DNA from: Hirsutella rhossiliensis | Taxonomy: Eukaryota; Ascomycota; Sordariomycetes; Hypocreales; Ophiocordycipitaceae | Direction: 5' to 3' | Assembly: GCF_020360975.1 (NCBI RefSeq) | Contig: NW_025408667.1 | Coordinates: 7,998,001-8,062,000 of the forward strand | DNA length: 64,000 bases | Part shown: one piece after another, positions 35,884-45,367 of the stretch | Layout: each line of letters opens with the position of its first letter | How positions within the stretch are numbered: the first letter of the stretch is position 1 | Program-made: the position numbers and the translations under genes | The notes under the pieces: generated by a model | Databases searched by the model: none | Told to the model about the DNA's origin: nothing | Seen by the model: only the letters and a program-made list of their open reading frames with translations

Positions 35884-38522
35884 ATGCGATCACCAAGAAA
35901 GACCGATATCCCTTGCCGTTGATCGAGGAAACTTTGCGGTCGCTGTCCAAGGCCAAGTGGCTCACCAAACTTGACGTTATCGCAGCATTTCACAAGATTC
36001 GCGTCGAGGAGGGAGACGAGTGGAAGACAGCATTCAGAACACGTTACGGACTCTACGAATGGCTTGTCACGCCATTCGGGTTGACGGGTGCTCCCGCAAC
36101 GTTTCAGCGTTACATAAACCACACGTTGCGAGATTTCCTCGACGAGTTCTGTTCCGCTTACATTGACGACATCTTGATCTACTCGAGCGGTTCGCTCGCA
36201 GATCATCGCAACAAAGTCAGGCAGGTCCTTGCTCGACTGCGAGATGCAGGCCTGCAGATTGATATCGACAAGTGTGACTTTGAGGCAAAGAGTGTCAAGT
36301 ACCTGGGCTTCATCGTCGAAGCCGGGAAAGGTATCCGCGTGGACCCGGAGAAGGTGCAGGCAATTCAGCAGTGGCAGCGACCCCGTTCTGTCAAAGGCGT
36401 CAGAAGCTTTCTGGGGTTTGCCAACTATTACCGGCAATTCATTCCCAGATTCTCCAACATCGCCGCGCCTCTAACGGCGTTAACAAAGAAGGATGCGGTG
36501 TTTGCGTGGTCGAAGGAGTGCGACAAGGCCTTCGAGGAGTTGAAGGCTCTTCTGACCAGTGCGCCGGTCCTTGCGCAATGGGATCCGGATAGAGAGACGA
36601 TTGTGGAGACGGATTCATCCGGTTATGTCACAGGAGGGGCGCTCTCGCAAAAGGGCGATGACGGCATCATGCGGCCTGTGGCCTTCTTCTCAAAGAAAAA
36701 CGCACCGGCGGAGTGCAACTACCCAATCCACGATAAAGAGCTGCTGGCGATCATTCGCCGCCTTGAGCATTGGGACGCCGAATTGAGGAGTGTGAAGTCC
36801 TTTACCGTTTTGACGGATCATCTCAACCTCCGTTACTTCACCAAGAAGCAGCAACTGAGTGAACGTCAGGCGCGATGGGCTGAGACGCTATCGCGGTACA
36901 GCTTCACCATCAAGCATCGACCGGGCAAAGAAGCCGTCGTACCGGACACGCTGTCTCGACGAGAACAGGACATGCCGCACAGCGCCGAAGATGATCGGTT
37001 GCAAGGACGACGTGTTCAGCTGCTGCAACGTAACAAGGGTGGCCTGGTGACAAAAGTCAAGAGCGGTTATGTCACCAAGGGCGACACGGATCAACCCGAT
37101 GACGCAACAACTGACCAAGACGACTCAATCGAAAACCCTTTCTCGGACCCGGAACTGCAGAAGTTATGGGACGAAGGTGTCAAGAAGCACAATCGTTATT
37201 GGCTCATCCGAAAGGCCGTACAGCAAGGCGAGGCGTCTGCCGTCGCATTGGGACTGCCCGTGATGCTCTCGGAATGCTCGATTGACGATGGACAGCGGCT
37301 CTGCTGGCGAGAGCGAATTTGGGTGCCGAACCACGAACCCCTGCGCACGCGGCTTATGCAGGAGACGCATGACTCAACGCTTGCAGGACACCCCGGACGG
37401 GACATGCTGAAGTCCTTGTTGAGCCGCAAGTTTTATTGGCCAGGCCTCGATTCAGACGTGCGTCAATTTGTGAGAAATTGTGATGTGTGTGGCCGAAGCA
37501 ACATTTGGCGAGAGAAGCGTCGCGGTTTATTGAAGCCGCTACCTATTCCAGACAGGATCTGGTCGGAGCTGTCAATTGACTTTGTGACAGACCTGCCACC
37601 AACCAAGTCGAACGGTTCGACCAACCTTATGGTCGTGACGGACAGACTGTCCAAAAGTGTCGTTCTTGAGTCATTGAAGGACATCACGGCCGAGACGACG
37701 GCCAGAGCATTGCTACGGAACGTGGTGCAACACCATGGCGTGCCGCGCGCGATCGTCACTGACCGTGGCACGCAATTCACCAGTAGACTATGGCAGAGGC
37801 TCTGCGAGCTGCTACGCGTGAAGCAAAGATTGTCTACGGCGTGGCATCCCGAGACTGACGGTGCAACAGAAAGGGCGAATCAGGAAGTCGAGAGATATCT
37901 GAGGATCTTTGCTGCTTATGCTCAGGATAACTGGGAAGAGCTGTTGCCAGCGGCCATGATGGCCATCAACAATCACAACTCGACGTCGACAGGCCTGAGC
38001 CCGTTCTTTATCACGCATGGGTATCATGTTGACCCGATACAAGTCAAGGAGAAGTTACGGACGGACGGAAGGTCCCCAGTGACCAGGGCTGAAAGCATTG
38101 TGCAACGATTTCGAGAGGCAACGGAATGGGCCCAGGCGGCAATTGCGTCAGCGCAAGAGCAGCAAGAGAAGAACGCCAATTCGCGAAGACAGCCGTCAGA
38201 CCAGTTCAAGCCTGGAGACAAGGTATGGCTGCGACTTCGCAACATCCGATCCAATCGGCCATCCAAGAAGCTCGATTGGCTGTCGGCCAAGTACACCGTC
38301 CTGGAGACCATTGGGTCACACGCGTGCAGGCTGGACACGCCTCCGGGAATACACAACGTGTTCCACGTGTCGCTCTTACGCTTAGCAGCGGACGATCCGC
38401 TACCGTCACAGACGTCGGATGACTACCGCCCACCGGCCATTTTGACGGACGATGGCGAGCTGTGGGAAGTGGAAGAGATTCTGGACAGGAAGAAAGTCGG
38501 AGAGAGTGGAAAGTGTTGGTGA
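35865..38522 (+). CDS. Element E pol: RT, RNase H, integrase, start of chromodomain
   Basis: The frame is 885 residues. RT carries LTKLDVIAAFHKI (about 33-45) and the catalytic YIDD at 99-102. RNase H begins near residue 215 (VETDSSG near 248, then FFSKKNAPAECNYPIHDKE). The integrase zinc finger (H..H..C..C, ending NCDVCGRSN) is near 502-545. The catalytic core has SIDFVTDLPP near 571, DRGTQFTS near 631 and ERANQEVE near 667. The C-terminus enters a chromodomain (LWEVEEILDRKK). One-base indels near 38,510 and 38,550 move the rest of the chromodomain (LVKWVGW and later EPVKYVAD) into other frames, ending near 38,660. The protein copies element RNA and inserts the DNA. Confidence 0.92.
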   Translation: MDYRGLNAITKKDRYPLPLIEETLRSLSKAKWLTKLDVIAAFHKIRVEEGDEWKTAFRTRYGLYEWLVTPFGLTGAPATFQRYINHTLRDFLDEFCSAYIDDILIYSSGSLADHRNKVRQVLARLRDAGLQIDIDKCDFEAKSVKYLGFIVEAGKGIRVDPEKVQAIQQWQRPRSVKGVRSFLGFANYYRQFIPRFSNIAAPLTALTKKDAVFAWSKECDKAFEELKALLTSAPVLAQWDPDRETIVETDSSGYVTGGALSQKGDDGIMRPVAFFSKKNAPAECNYPIHDKELLAIIRRLEHWDAELRSVKSFTVLTDHLNLRYFTKKQQLSERQARWAETLSRYSFTIKHRPGKEAVVPDTLSRREQDMPHSAEDDRLQGRRVQLLQRNKGGLVTKVKSGYVTKGDTDQPDDATTDQDDSIENPFSDPELQKLWDEGVKKHNRYWLIRKAVQQGEASAVALGLPVMLSECSIDDGQRLCWRERIWVPNHEPLRTRLMQETHDSTLAGHPGRDMLKSLLSRKFYWPGLDSDVRQFVRNCDVCGRSNIWREKRRGLLKPLPIPDRIWSELSIDFVTDLPPTKSNGSTNLMVVTDRLSKSVVLESLKDITAETTARALLRNVVQHHGVPRAIVTDRGTQFTSRLWQRLCELLRVKQRLSTAWHPETDGATERANQEVERYLRIFAAYAQDNWEELLPAAMMAINNHNSTSTGLSPFFITHGYHVDPIQVKEKLRTDGRSPVTRAESIVQRFREATEWAQAAIASAQEQQEKNANSRRQPSDQFKPGDKVWLRLRNIRSNRPSKKLDWLSAKYTVLETIGSHACRLDTPPGIHNVFHVSLLRLAADDPLPSQTSDDYRPPAILTDDGELWEVEEILDRKKVGESGKCW

Positions 38523-38647
38523 AATGGGTCGGATGGATAGGTCCGACGTGGAGCCAGTCAAGTACGTCGCAGACACAATAGCACTGGCTAGGTATGAAGA
38601 AGTTCATGGGAAAGTTGGATCGAAACCACCCCAATCGAAACGATCGA

Positions 38648-38670
38648 AACGGGGGAGGGGAAGGAGGGGG
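38648..38670 (+). other. Element E polypurine tract
   Basis: A run of A and G (AACGGGGGAGGGG and on) directly precedes the 3' LTR, where plus-strand synthesis is primed in LTR elements. Confidence 0.7.
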
Positions 38671-38674
38671 TTAT

Positions 38675-38862
38675 TGTAACGGGCTGAGCCCGTGAGGGTC
38701 TCGGCTCCGCTCTCGACAAGACCCACCGAGCTCCGCTTATAAGCTCGTGCCATCTTCGAGAGCTTTCCTTTCTTTTCTTTTCTTCTTCTTTTCTCCTTAG
38801 CTTTAGGATACTCGTCGCAGTCGCTCAGCTAGTTGTCAACACACTCAGTTGAGACCGTTACA
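38675..38862 (+). repeat. Element E 3' LTR
   Basis: This 188-bp copy is identical to 33,137-33,325 by eye except for one missing G. It is followed by the target duplication CCTGC. Confidence 0.95.
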
Positions 38863-39335
38863 CCTGCCTGCTTGCTTACCTGGCAGACGAGGGCGTCTGT
38901 TCTTTGTTGTGGAGGAGTTTAACGGGGGCATCTGTACCCCAAGGAACACACACAGCCCGCGCAGCAGAGTCTTTGGCAGGGTCCTTGGCAGGATCCTTAG
39001 CAGAGTCTCTAGCTAGCCCTCTTCTTAATTAGATGATCCCTTGGCCCCTGTTCGTCTAGAGAAGAAGGAGGGAAAATTCGGTCTATAAAAGAGGTCTTTT
39101 TTCCTCCTTAGCTAGTAGATAGCATCTCCTTCTTTTATTACTATCTTATATTATTATCTTCTTCTATATCCTCCTCTACTAATATACCTTTTTAGCCCTC
39201 TTTGCCTTTGCCTTGCCCTGCTTAGTGCTTTCTCTTTTCCTTCGTTCCCCTTAGACCCCCTCGTCCTTCGGTATCTAGCTACTGCTATTGCCGTTAGCGT
39301 AGGTATGTCTTTAGGTGTATGCCGCAGCTACTATT
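38863..39335 (+). pseudogene. 5'-truncated copy of the LINE 3' part, lightly RIPped
   Basis: From about 38,918 the sequence matches 23,945-24,037 plus 31,059-31,395, and it holds the site into which element D inserted in the other copy. CA and TG are still common. The frame reads GGICTPRNTHSPRSRVFG and on through LDDPL.PVRLEKKEGKFGL. The upstream 55 bases belong to the minisatellite-type region split by element E. Confidence 0.65.
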
Positions 39336-40800
39336 AAATTACCTTATAAGGTAGGCTTACGACCTAGCTATATAGGATAACCTCGCTAACTTAGGCTCCG
39401 ACCTAAGGGCCTTAAGCTATATTAAGCTATATATATAGCTCTTCCGCCTCCTTAAAGGCCTAGTAGCTCTTATAAGACTTAATTATAACTTAGAAAGAAG
39501 GAAAGCTAGCTAGGAGCCCTTATAGGCCCTAGAGCCTAACGCTTTTATTATAATAATAGAGGCCCTTTAGCCGTTAGCTAAGAAGTAGTACTAACGCCTC
39601 TTAGCTAGCTTAGCTAGCTTAGAAGACTTTAAGTTATAGCCCCTAGCCTTTTATACCGACGGCTTTAAGGGGTGCTTTAAGGGGTCCCTTACAGAGACTA
39701 ACGCTTACTCCTTCTATAAAATAGGCCTAGAAAATAGGCTTATTAAGGCGTACTACGAGAACCTAGGGCCCTCGATCGAAGTAGCTAATATAGAGCTATT
39801 CGCGATACTAAGGGTCCTAAAGGACCTAGCTAAGAGGCCTCGGCCCTTAAGGCTTAGCCCCCTTAACCCCCTTATAGATACCTATATCTTTATAGATAGC
39901 TAAGCCGCTATAAGGAAGGTTATAAGTTTCTTAGACCTAGCTATATATATTAAAAGGCTCCTATTTAGCTTAGAATCCTTTTATAATATATAGCTATACT
40001 AGTGCCCTAGCTACCTAGGGATCTTTAGTAACGAGCTAGCCGACTAGCTAGCTAAAAAAGGCTTAGGGGCTCCTACCTAAGGGATCCCCTTAGTCTCTAT
40101 TAGCTACTTATAAAGAAAGGTCCGGTAAGCTACTAAGGACTATAGGACTTTAGGCTATCGAGGCAGCTAAAGGCCCTAGGGCTAAGGGCCTAGGTAAGCA
40201 CTATATATTTATTTAAAAGACCCCCCGCCTAGCCCTTAGCTAGGAAAAGGACCTTATAAGGAGGCCTAGGCTAACCCTCTCGGCCTTTTACTAGCTCCTC
40301 TTTAAGGCTAGCTTCCTATTTTCCTTCTTAAAAAGGACTAATAAGGTAGACCGAAACGACTACCGCTATAGCTAAGGAAGGTATACGGCTAAGCACCTTA
40401 TCCTAAGGTGCCCGAACTATAGGAGGGAAAGAGAGGTCCTTTACTAGACCTTTAAGAGACGGAAGGGGGTCCTAAGCCTATCTATTCTCTATAACTTTAA
40501 GGAAGGAAGGGAAGCCCTTCTAATCTTCTTAGCTAAAATAGAGATAGGGATAGCTAAGTAGCTAGAAAAGGAGTAACCTAGGGGCCCTAGGGCCCTTAAG
40601 GGGGGAAAACACTACGTAAGAGGAACTAAACTAACCTTTCCTTTATTATTGCCTTTATAGCTACCCCTTCCTTAATTAGTTATAAGCCCCTAGGCTCTAT
40701 AGCTAGCTAGGACTACTAATAGGGGCCTAGGCCCTTACTAGCCTCGCTATAGCCTTAGAGGCTATATACGAGTAATAATATAAAAAAAAAGGAAGGAGAT
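39336..40800 (+). pseudogene. LINE RNase H and 3' end relic, heavily RIPped
   Basis: A plus-strand frame near 39,640-40,080 matches the RNase H of Tad-type LINEs: FYTDGFKG, then EVANIELFAILRVLKDLAKR, then YIFIDS.AAIRK, then ELAD.LAKKG. Near 40,340-40,440 a C-terminal zinc-binding remnant (AKHLILRCPNYRRE) follows. An A-rich stretch near 40,780-40,795 may be the 3' tail. RIP is complete here, unlike in the adjoining 38,863-39,335. Confidence 0.72.
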
Positions 40801-40890
40801 ATCTATAGCTAAAGAGAGGAACTAAGACTTATCTTAAAGGAGGGCCCTTAGCTTAATTAGGACTTATTCTTTTTAAAGGCCCCCTTTTTA

Positions 40891-41020
40891 AGGACTTATC
40901 CTTAGAAAATACCCCCTTTTTTATACGACTCGATTCCTCCTTAGGCCCCTTTTAAGGACTTATCCTTAGAGAAGACCCCCTTTCTTATAGGACTCGATTC
41001 CTCCTTAGGCCCCTTTTCCT
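40891..41020. repeat. Tandem duplication, 64-bp unit
   Basis: Two adjacent copies begin AGGACTTATCCTTAGA (40,891 and 40,955) and continue to CTCCTTAGGCCCCTTTT, with a partial flanking unit upstream. They differ by a few RIP-like changes. Confidence 0.75.
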
Positions 41021-41161
41021 AAAGTAGGTCTAAAAGAGCCTAGGGTAAAATCCTAGATTTCTTAAGTAAGGGATAAGTATAGACTAAGACCTCCTCTATA
41101 CGCTTACCGGCCTAATTATTTAGCTTTACCCTTAAGGGGCAGGCTATAGCTAAGGGGGCAT

Positions 41162-41640
41162 ATCGCGAAGCGTAGCCTAATTTATATTCTTAGAGATATC
41201 CCTTAGTAAGAGGGACCTAGGAAGCTAAAAAACCGGTTTTAAAGAAGGAGCTAAAAGAAGGTATAGAGAGGAGGGTAGGGGTATAAAGGGAAGTAGAAGT
41301 AGCGATAGCTTCTTATAAAGGTAGCGAGAGATAAGACGGATATACCGGCAACGGCTAGAAAAGAGGGGAAAACCTAGAAAAAAGCTCGGTAGTTAAGAGG
41401 ATATTAATAGCTTCTTTAAGTAGGATCTTCTTTATTAATAAAGATACTAAACGGGTATAAAGAGGGGCGTTAAATAGAGGAAATAAGGATAATTAAGGCA
41501 AGATAATAATTACTCCCTTTCTATAATTACTGCCCCTATAAGAATTAAATATCTTTGCCCTGCCTATCCGACCCCTTACTTTTAATTTTACCTTTATATA
41601 TTTTTATATACTTCTTATATCTCTCTTTATAAGACTACCT
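41162..41640. repeat. Dispersed repeat, RIPped copy (possible solo LTR)
   Basis: It matches 55,017-55,480 with many C-to-T and G-to-A type differences. It begins TATCGCGAAGCGT where the other copy has TGTCGCGAAGCGT, which fits a TG-initial LTR end. Both copies hold a TATA-like box (ATAAAGAGGGGCGTTAAATA) and share TGCCTATCCGACCCCTTAC. The right end is uncertain and no partner copy was found nearby. Confidence 0.5.
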
Positions 41641-42202
41641 ATTGCCTTACTATTTAAAAAGCTAGGGTAATAAGGGGGTATATTAAGGAGAGGGGGTATA
41701 AGAGGCTATAGTTATATTTAGTAGACCTAATAGTTATATATAAGGGAGCTTGCTTAACTAATATAACTCTCTTAGACTAAGGATATTATATAGGCCTAAC
41801 TTAGGTATAGGAATATCTTAATGCCCTCTTTTAGCTAGCTATATATAGTTACTATACCTATATAAGCCCCTCTCTTATCTTAATAGATAGACTAAGATAT
41901 ATATTACTTAATTTACCTTTCTATGCCCCTATTTCTTTTACTATACTCTTAAGCCCCTACTTAAGAGTATCTTAAAAATAGGTCGAGTATATAAATAGTA
42001 ATATACTATTATATAAATAGCAATACTCTATAGTTTTACCCGCGGACTCCCTCTTTTAGGTAGGAGAGCGCGATCTATACCCTCTTTCTTAATATAAAGA
42101 CCTAATAACTAGTAATAGCATATAAATCTATAGTATCGGCGCTGCGCCTTAACCAGCTATATAACCCTACCTTTTTCTATGCCGAATAGTCGGAGGGCTA
42201 TG
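41641..42202. other. AT-rich RIPped stretch, no gene seen
   Basis: CA and TG are scarce to about 42,150, where normal composition returns just before the secreted-protein gene. No frame or terminal repeat was recognised. Confidence 0.5.
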
Positions 42203-42679
42203 CTAGGTAGTTTCGGTCTGATTCTGATTGCTATTCTCAGAACCATCAACTTTAGGAACCTTCCGATTTAATGACGAAGGACTATAAACGGGAGTAAAAT
42301 CTAACGGCGCAGGCTCAATGTCGTCGTATGACTGCTCGTTTTCGTCCGGCTTCGGGGAAGTTTTAGAAAACAGACTCCCGTTAGGTGTTTTGCCGGGGGC
42401 CTCCTTTTGCTCGCCTGTTTTGCAAGAGGCCCCCTTTTGCCCGCCTGTTTTGCAAGGGGTCTCCTTTTGCCCGCCCGCGTTTGGAGGAACAGGGTCCGCG
42501 GGAACTATCTCTTTTCCTCGAAGAGTATCAATGTATTCTTCGGGGGACAAGGGGTCCTCCTCTCGAAAAGGCCCAAGGCTCTCATCGTCAGGGAACATAA
42601 AGTTCCGCGGCCGTTCGCGGCGGGGAGCGGCAACGGTCAGGCTAGCAATGGCCGCAAGGAGGACAGTGGTGCACTTCAT
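42203..42679 (-). CDS. Small secreted protein with tandem repeats (effector-like)
   Basis: The ATG at 42,679 gives 158 residues starting MKCTTVLLAAIASLTVAA, a clear signal peptide with a probable cleavage after VAA, followed by a basic PRRERPR. The frame is open 24 codons further upstream, but that start would place the hydrophobic segment internally. The mature part is Pro/Glu/Lys-rich and low in hydrophobic residues. It holds three 10-residue repeats (GGQKETPCKT, GGQKGASCKT, GEQKEAPGKT), each encoded by about 30 bp. No known domain is seen and no intron is needed. It lies directly against the RIPped block, the genomic setting in which many fungal effectors are found. A role in secretion is supported; any host interaction is inference. 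Confidence 0.7.
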   Translation of the reverse strand: MKCTTVLLAAIASLTVAAPRRERPRNFMFPDDESLGPFREEDPLSPEEYIDTLRGKEIVPADPVPPNAGGQKETPCKTGGQKGASCKTGEQKEAPGKTPNGSLFSKTSPKPDENEQSYDDIEPAPLDFTPVYSPSSLNRKVPKVDGSENSNQNQTETT

Positions 42680-42751
42680 TGTGTCGTTTATAGTAGAGAT
42701 GAAGATAAATTTGTTAATGGCGAATAAAGTATACAAGACTTGAGATTGCAA

Positions 42752-43646
42752 GCGGTCGAATTCAACTTTGTAAAGGAATGCGGAGCTTTATATATTAATG
42801 ATGGTCTAACTATAGGTTGGATAATTATTACTTAAGAACTTGTAGTCTGGTCAAGTCATTTCCTAAGTGGGGTGCACGACACCTTGACTCCGGATTATTG
42901 CGCCATACAGTGGATACAAATGAACCAGATTCAGCCAACATCTAGGGCATAGATGACCCCGACTAATATTTCCATGTGCGAATCTAACCCATTACGTTGT
43001 CGCCCTAATTAACAATTCAGCCTTGGCGGTCTATGCCATTACATGAACGTCCTGCATAAGACGCGCTCCAGTCACTTGACAGAAGATATTAGATCCTTGG
43101 AGACGGACCAGCCATCTATACGCAAAGGATTGTTACGTACCAGCATATCCACTGGGGCTGGGCCTATTACCCAACGTCAACAGGCATTGACTATCAGCAT
43201 AGCTGCATTGTCAGCCCTCCTGTTCTAGGAGGGCTTCGCCTATACACGTGCCCCCCTTTCGTGTCCGTCCAAGCCATGCGTCGATATAGCCCGGGGACTT
43301 GCTGCATTCGCGCCCTCGCATTGACACTTTTCCTGCCAAAAGGGATCATCCTCTTGATTACTGCAGCGCCCTCCTCGAGCCTTTGAAACGTCGTATCTGT
43401 CCCGTACTGTCCCTTGCACTCTCATCTAGACGAACCATCAAATCTCGGTGCCGTCTCTCTGATATTGATTTCACGTCGATTAGCTGTCAGAGCCAATGTC
43501 GTCGCTGCAGCTTGATTTTGTGTAGAACCAGGCCGGGGATCGTCGCAGCAATCATGCCCTGCCCCTTATACAGGCGCAAGCCCTTGACCGATATCTTTAC
43601 CAGTGAATCTGACATAAACCGCCGCACGTGCAGCCGCAATGTGCCC
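42752..43646. other. Intergenic, no gene seen
   Basis: Normal base composition. Short frames are present but have no coding features. This segment must hold the promoters of the secreted-protein gene (leftward) and the sulfotransferase gene (rightward). Confidence 0.5.
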
Positions 43647-44476
43647 ATGAGAGTCTTGATCCTGGGCATGGGCCGCACAGGCACCGCCTGTTTGTCAACC
43701 TTTGCCGCCGTCTCGGGCGAGGCCCCGAAGCTATGTCTCTGGGCTAACAAAGTGACGCCTCAGCCATGCGCATCGCGATGAAGCAACTCGGCTATCACGA
43801 TACTTACCACATGATGAGCTGCTCTATCGAGAACCCTCCGGATGCCCTTATGTGGATGGAGGCCTTGCGCGCCAAGTACGACGGCCAGGGAAAGCCCTTT
43901 GGTCCCAAGGAGTGGGATCGACTTCTCGGCCACGCTCAGGCCGTTTGTGACTGGCCGAGCATCGCCTTTGCAAAGGAGCTCATTGAGGCCTACCCCGAGG
44001 CCAAAGTCATCCTCACCAATCGCAACGTCGATTCGTGGCATGCTTCCACCATGAAGACAGTCTACTGGCGCGTGACCGACCCAGAGTTGCGCTGGCTCTC
44101 CCACTTCGACTGGGCGGCGAGCATGTACTATCCCATGCTCAAGAAGTTCTTCGACACCTTCTTCGAGGGCGATTTTCCTAGCCGGGGCAAGGAAATCTTC
44201 CAGCGCCACTACGATGAGGTCCGCGGCCTGGTAGTTCGAGACCACCTGCTCGAGTACGATGTCGCACAAGGTTGGGAGCCTCTGTGCAAGTTTTTGGGCC
44301 ACCCCGTCCCAGAGTTCTGCCCGTTCCCCCATGTTAACGATAGCTCGGACTTTCTAACGCGTTCACAACGTCGCAACCGCAACCAGATGTATAATGTCGC
44401 TTTGCGCTACTTTTTATGGCTGGTTATGGCTACTATGGCTATCTTGGTCATGTCCCGCCTCTCGATTGTATACTAG
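43647..44476 (+). CDS. P-loop sulfotransferase family protein (two exons)
   Basis: Proposed exons are 43,647-43,689 and 43,764-44,476, separated by a 74-bp intron (GTTTGT donor, GGCTAAC branch, CTCAG acceptor). The protein has 251 residues. The spliced N-terminus reads LILGMGRTGTAS, the phosphosulfate-binding P-loop of the fungal Sulfotransfer_4-type family. Family features follow: PDALMWMEALRAKY, GKPFGPKEWDRLLG, and YPEAKVILTNRNVDSWH with the 3'-phosphate-binding Arg/Ser region. The C-terminus ends in a hydrophobic segment (YFLWLVMATMAILVMS) that probably anchors it in a membrane. Such enzymes transfer sulfate from PAPS to small molecules; the substrate is unknown. Without the intron the P-loop lies in a different frame from the rest. 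Confidence 0.85.
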
Positions 44477-45367
44477 CTTTAGTAGAAGCGCGATGCCCCA
44501 AGCCTCGCTGTTTGAAATAAAGAGCCTGAGAGTTCTCTCAAACACAGACGGGGAAAAAGCACATCAGTACAATTGTGTGTCATATGTTGTATTAGTGCTG
44601 TTGCTTGATCTTTCCCCCTTCCTCCTGACGAACTCGTCCGAGACCCTCTTTTCCTTTCTTATCGTGGTTCCCACTTCTGACCATCTGGTCGCTCTGTTGG
44701 TAAGATGCTGGTGTATACTCTTGCAGCTAATCAGCTTCTATGCGGCGACGACGATCTGGCCGTTGTCCCACACAGCCCAAGGCCATCAGCTATATTCTTA
44801 GACATGCCTACTTCGTGACAGCTCTTGCTTCGAGTCATTTAAACGACGCCTTCCGCCAGCTTACTAGGCTCTCCCTCAAATCACCGGCCAAGGTCCCGAC
44901 CCTGGATAACTCATGCAACTACCTGCCTGTCCGGAAAAACAACCAACAAACATGTCGTTCCAAACACACAACCGCACGTGAAGCTTTTCATGCGATTTTG
45001 TACAAGGCTCCCACATAAAGCAGACTAGTTGGGGCTCTCCCGCCTCATCGTGCACGGAAACATGATAGAACAAGATTCGGGTCCATCTCGACGTGAGCTT
45101 CTGTTACGAGCGGCGAATACAGTCTGCCCCTGTACCAACGCATGTTGAAGCTGACAGACGACGCGACCAATGAACCGTTTGGAGACAACTAGTCTCTACC
45201 TATTAACAGAAAGTCTCGGCCCATTCGCAGTATCGTGGACACGGACGAGCCTGGACTCGACCTTCAATATCAGTATAGAAGCCGAACTGCTTTCTGTCAA
45301 GGAAGTTTAACAGGCATCCAGCCATTGTCCGGCTCGTGATAAGCATCTTTCAGTTACCATCACGACG
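44477..45367. other. Intergenic between convergent genes, no gene seen
   Basis: The 3' ends of the sulfotransferase and transporter genes face each other. No conserved frame, RNA gene or repeat was recognised. Confidence 0.5.

Larger units (their letters stand above)
33137..38862 (+). mobile_element. Element E: young, non-RIPped Ty3/gypsy chromovirus
   Basis: It is 5,726 bp, with LTRs at 33,137-33,325 (189 bp) and 38,675-38,862 (188 bp) that begin TGTAACGGG and end GTTACA. Target duplication CCTGC occurs at 33,132-33,136 and 38,863-38,867. The LTRs differ by a single missing G (ACCGGAG against ACCGAG). Gag, protease, RT, RNase H, integrase and chromodomain follow in order. The frame is broken only by about seven single-base indels. 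CA and TG are normal, so RIP has not acted on it. Confidence 0.97.

Noticed and set aside
43299..43781. A 160-codon unspliced frame covering the start of the sulfotransferase gene
   Set aside because: Its N-terminal 110 residues have no family features. The P-loop part is better explained as exon 1 starting at 43,647 and spliced at 43,690.
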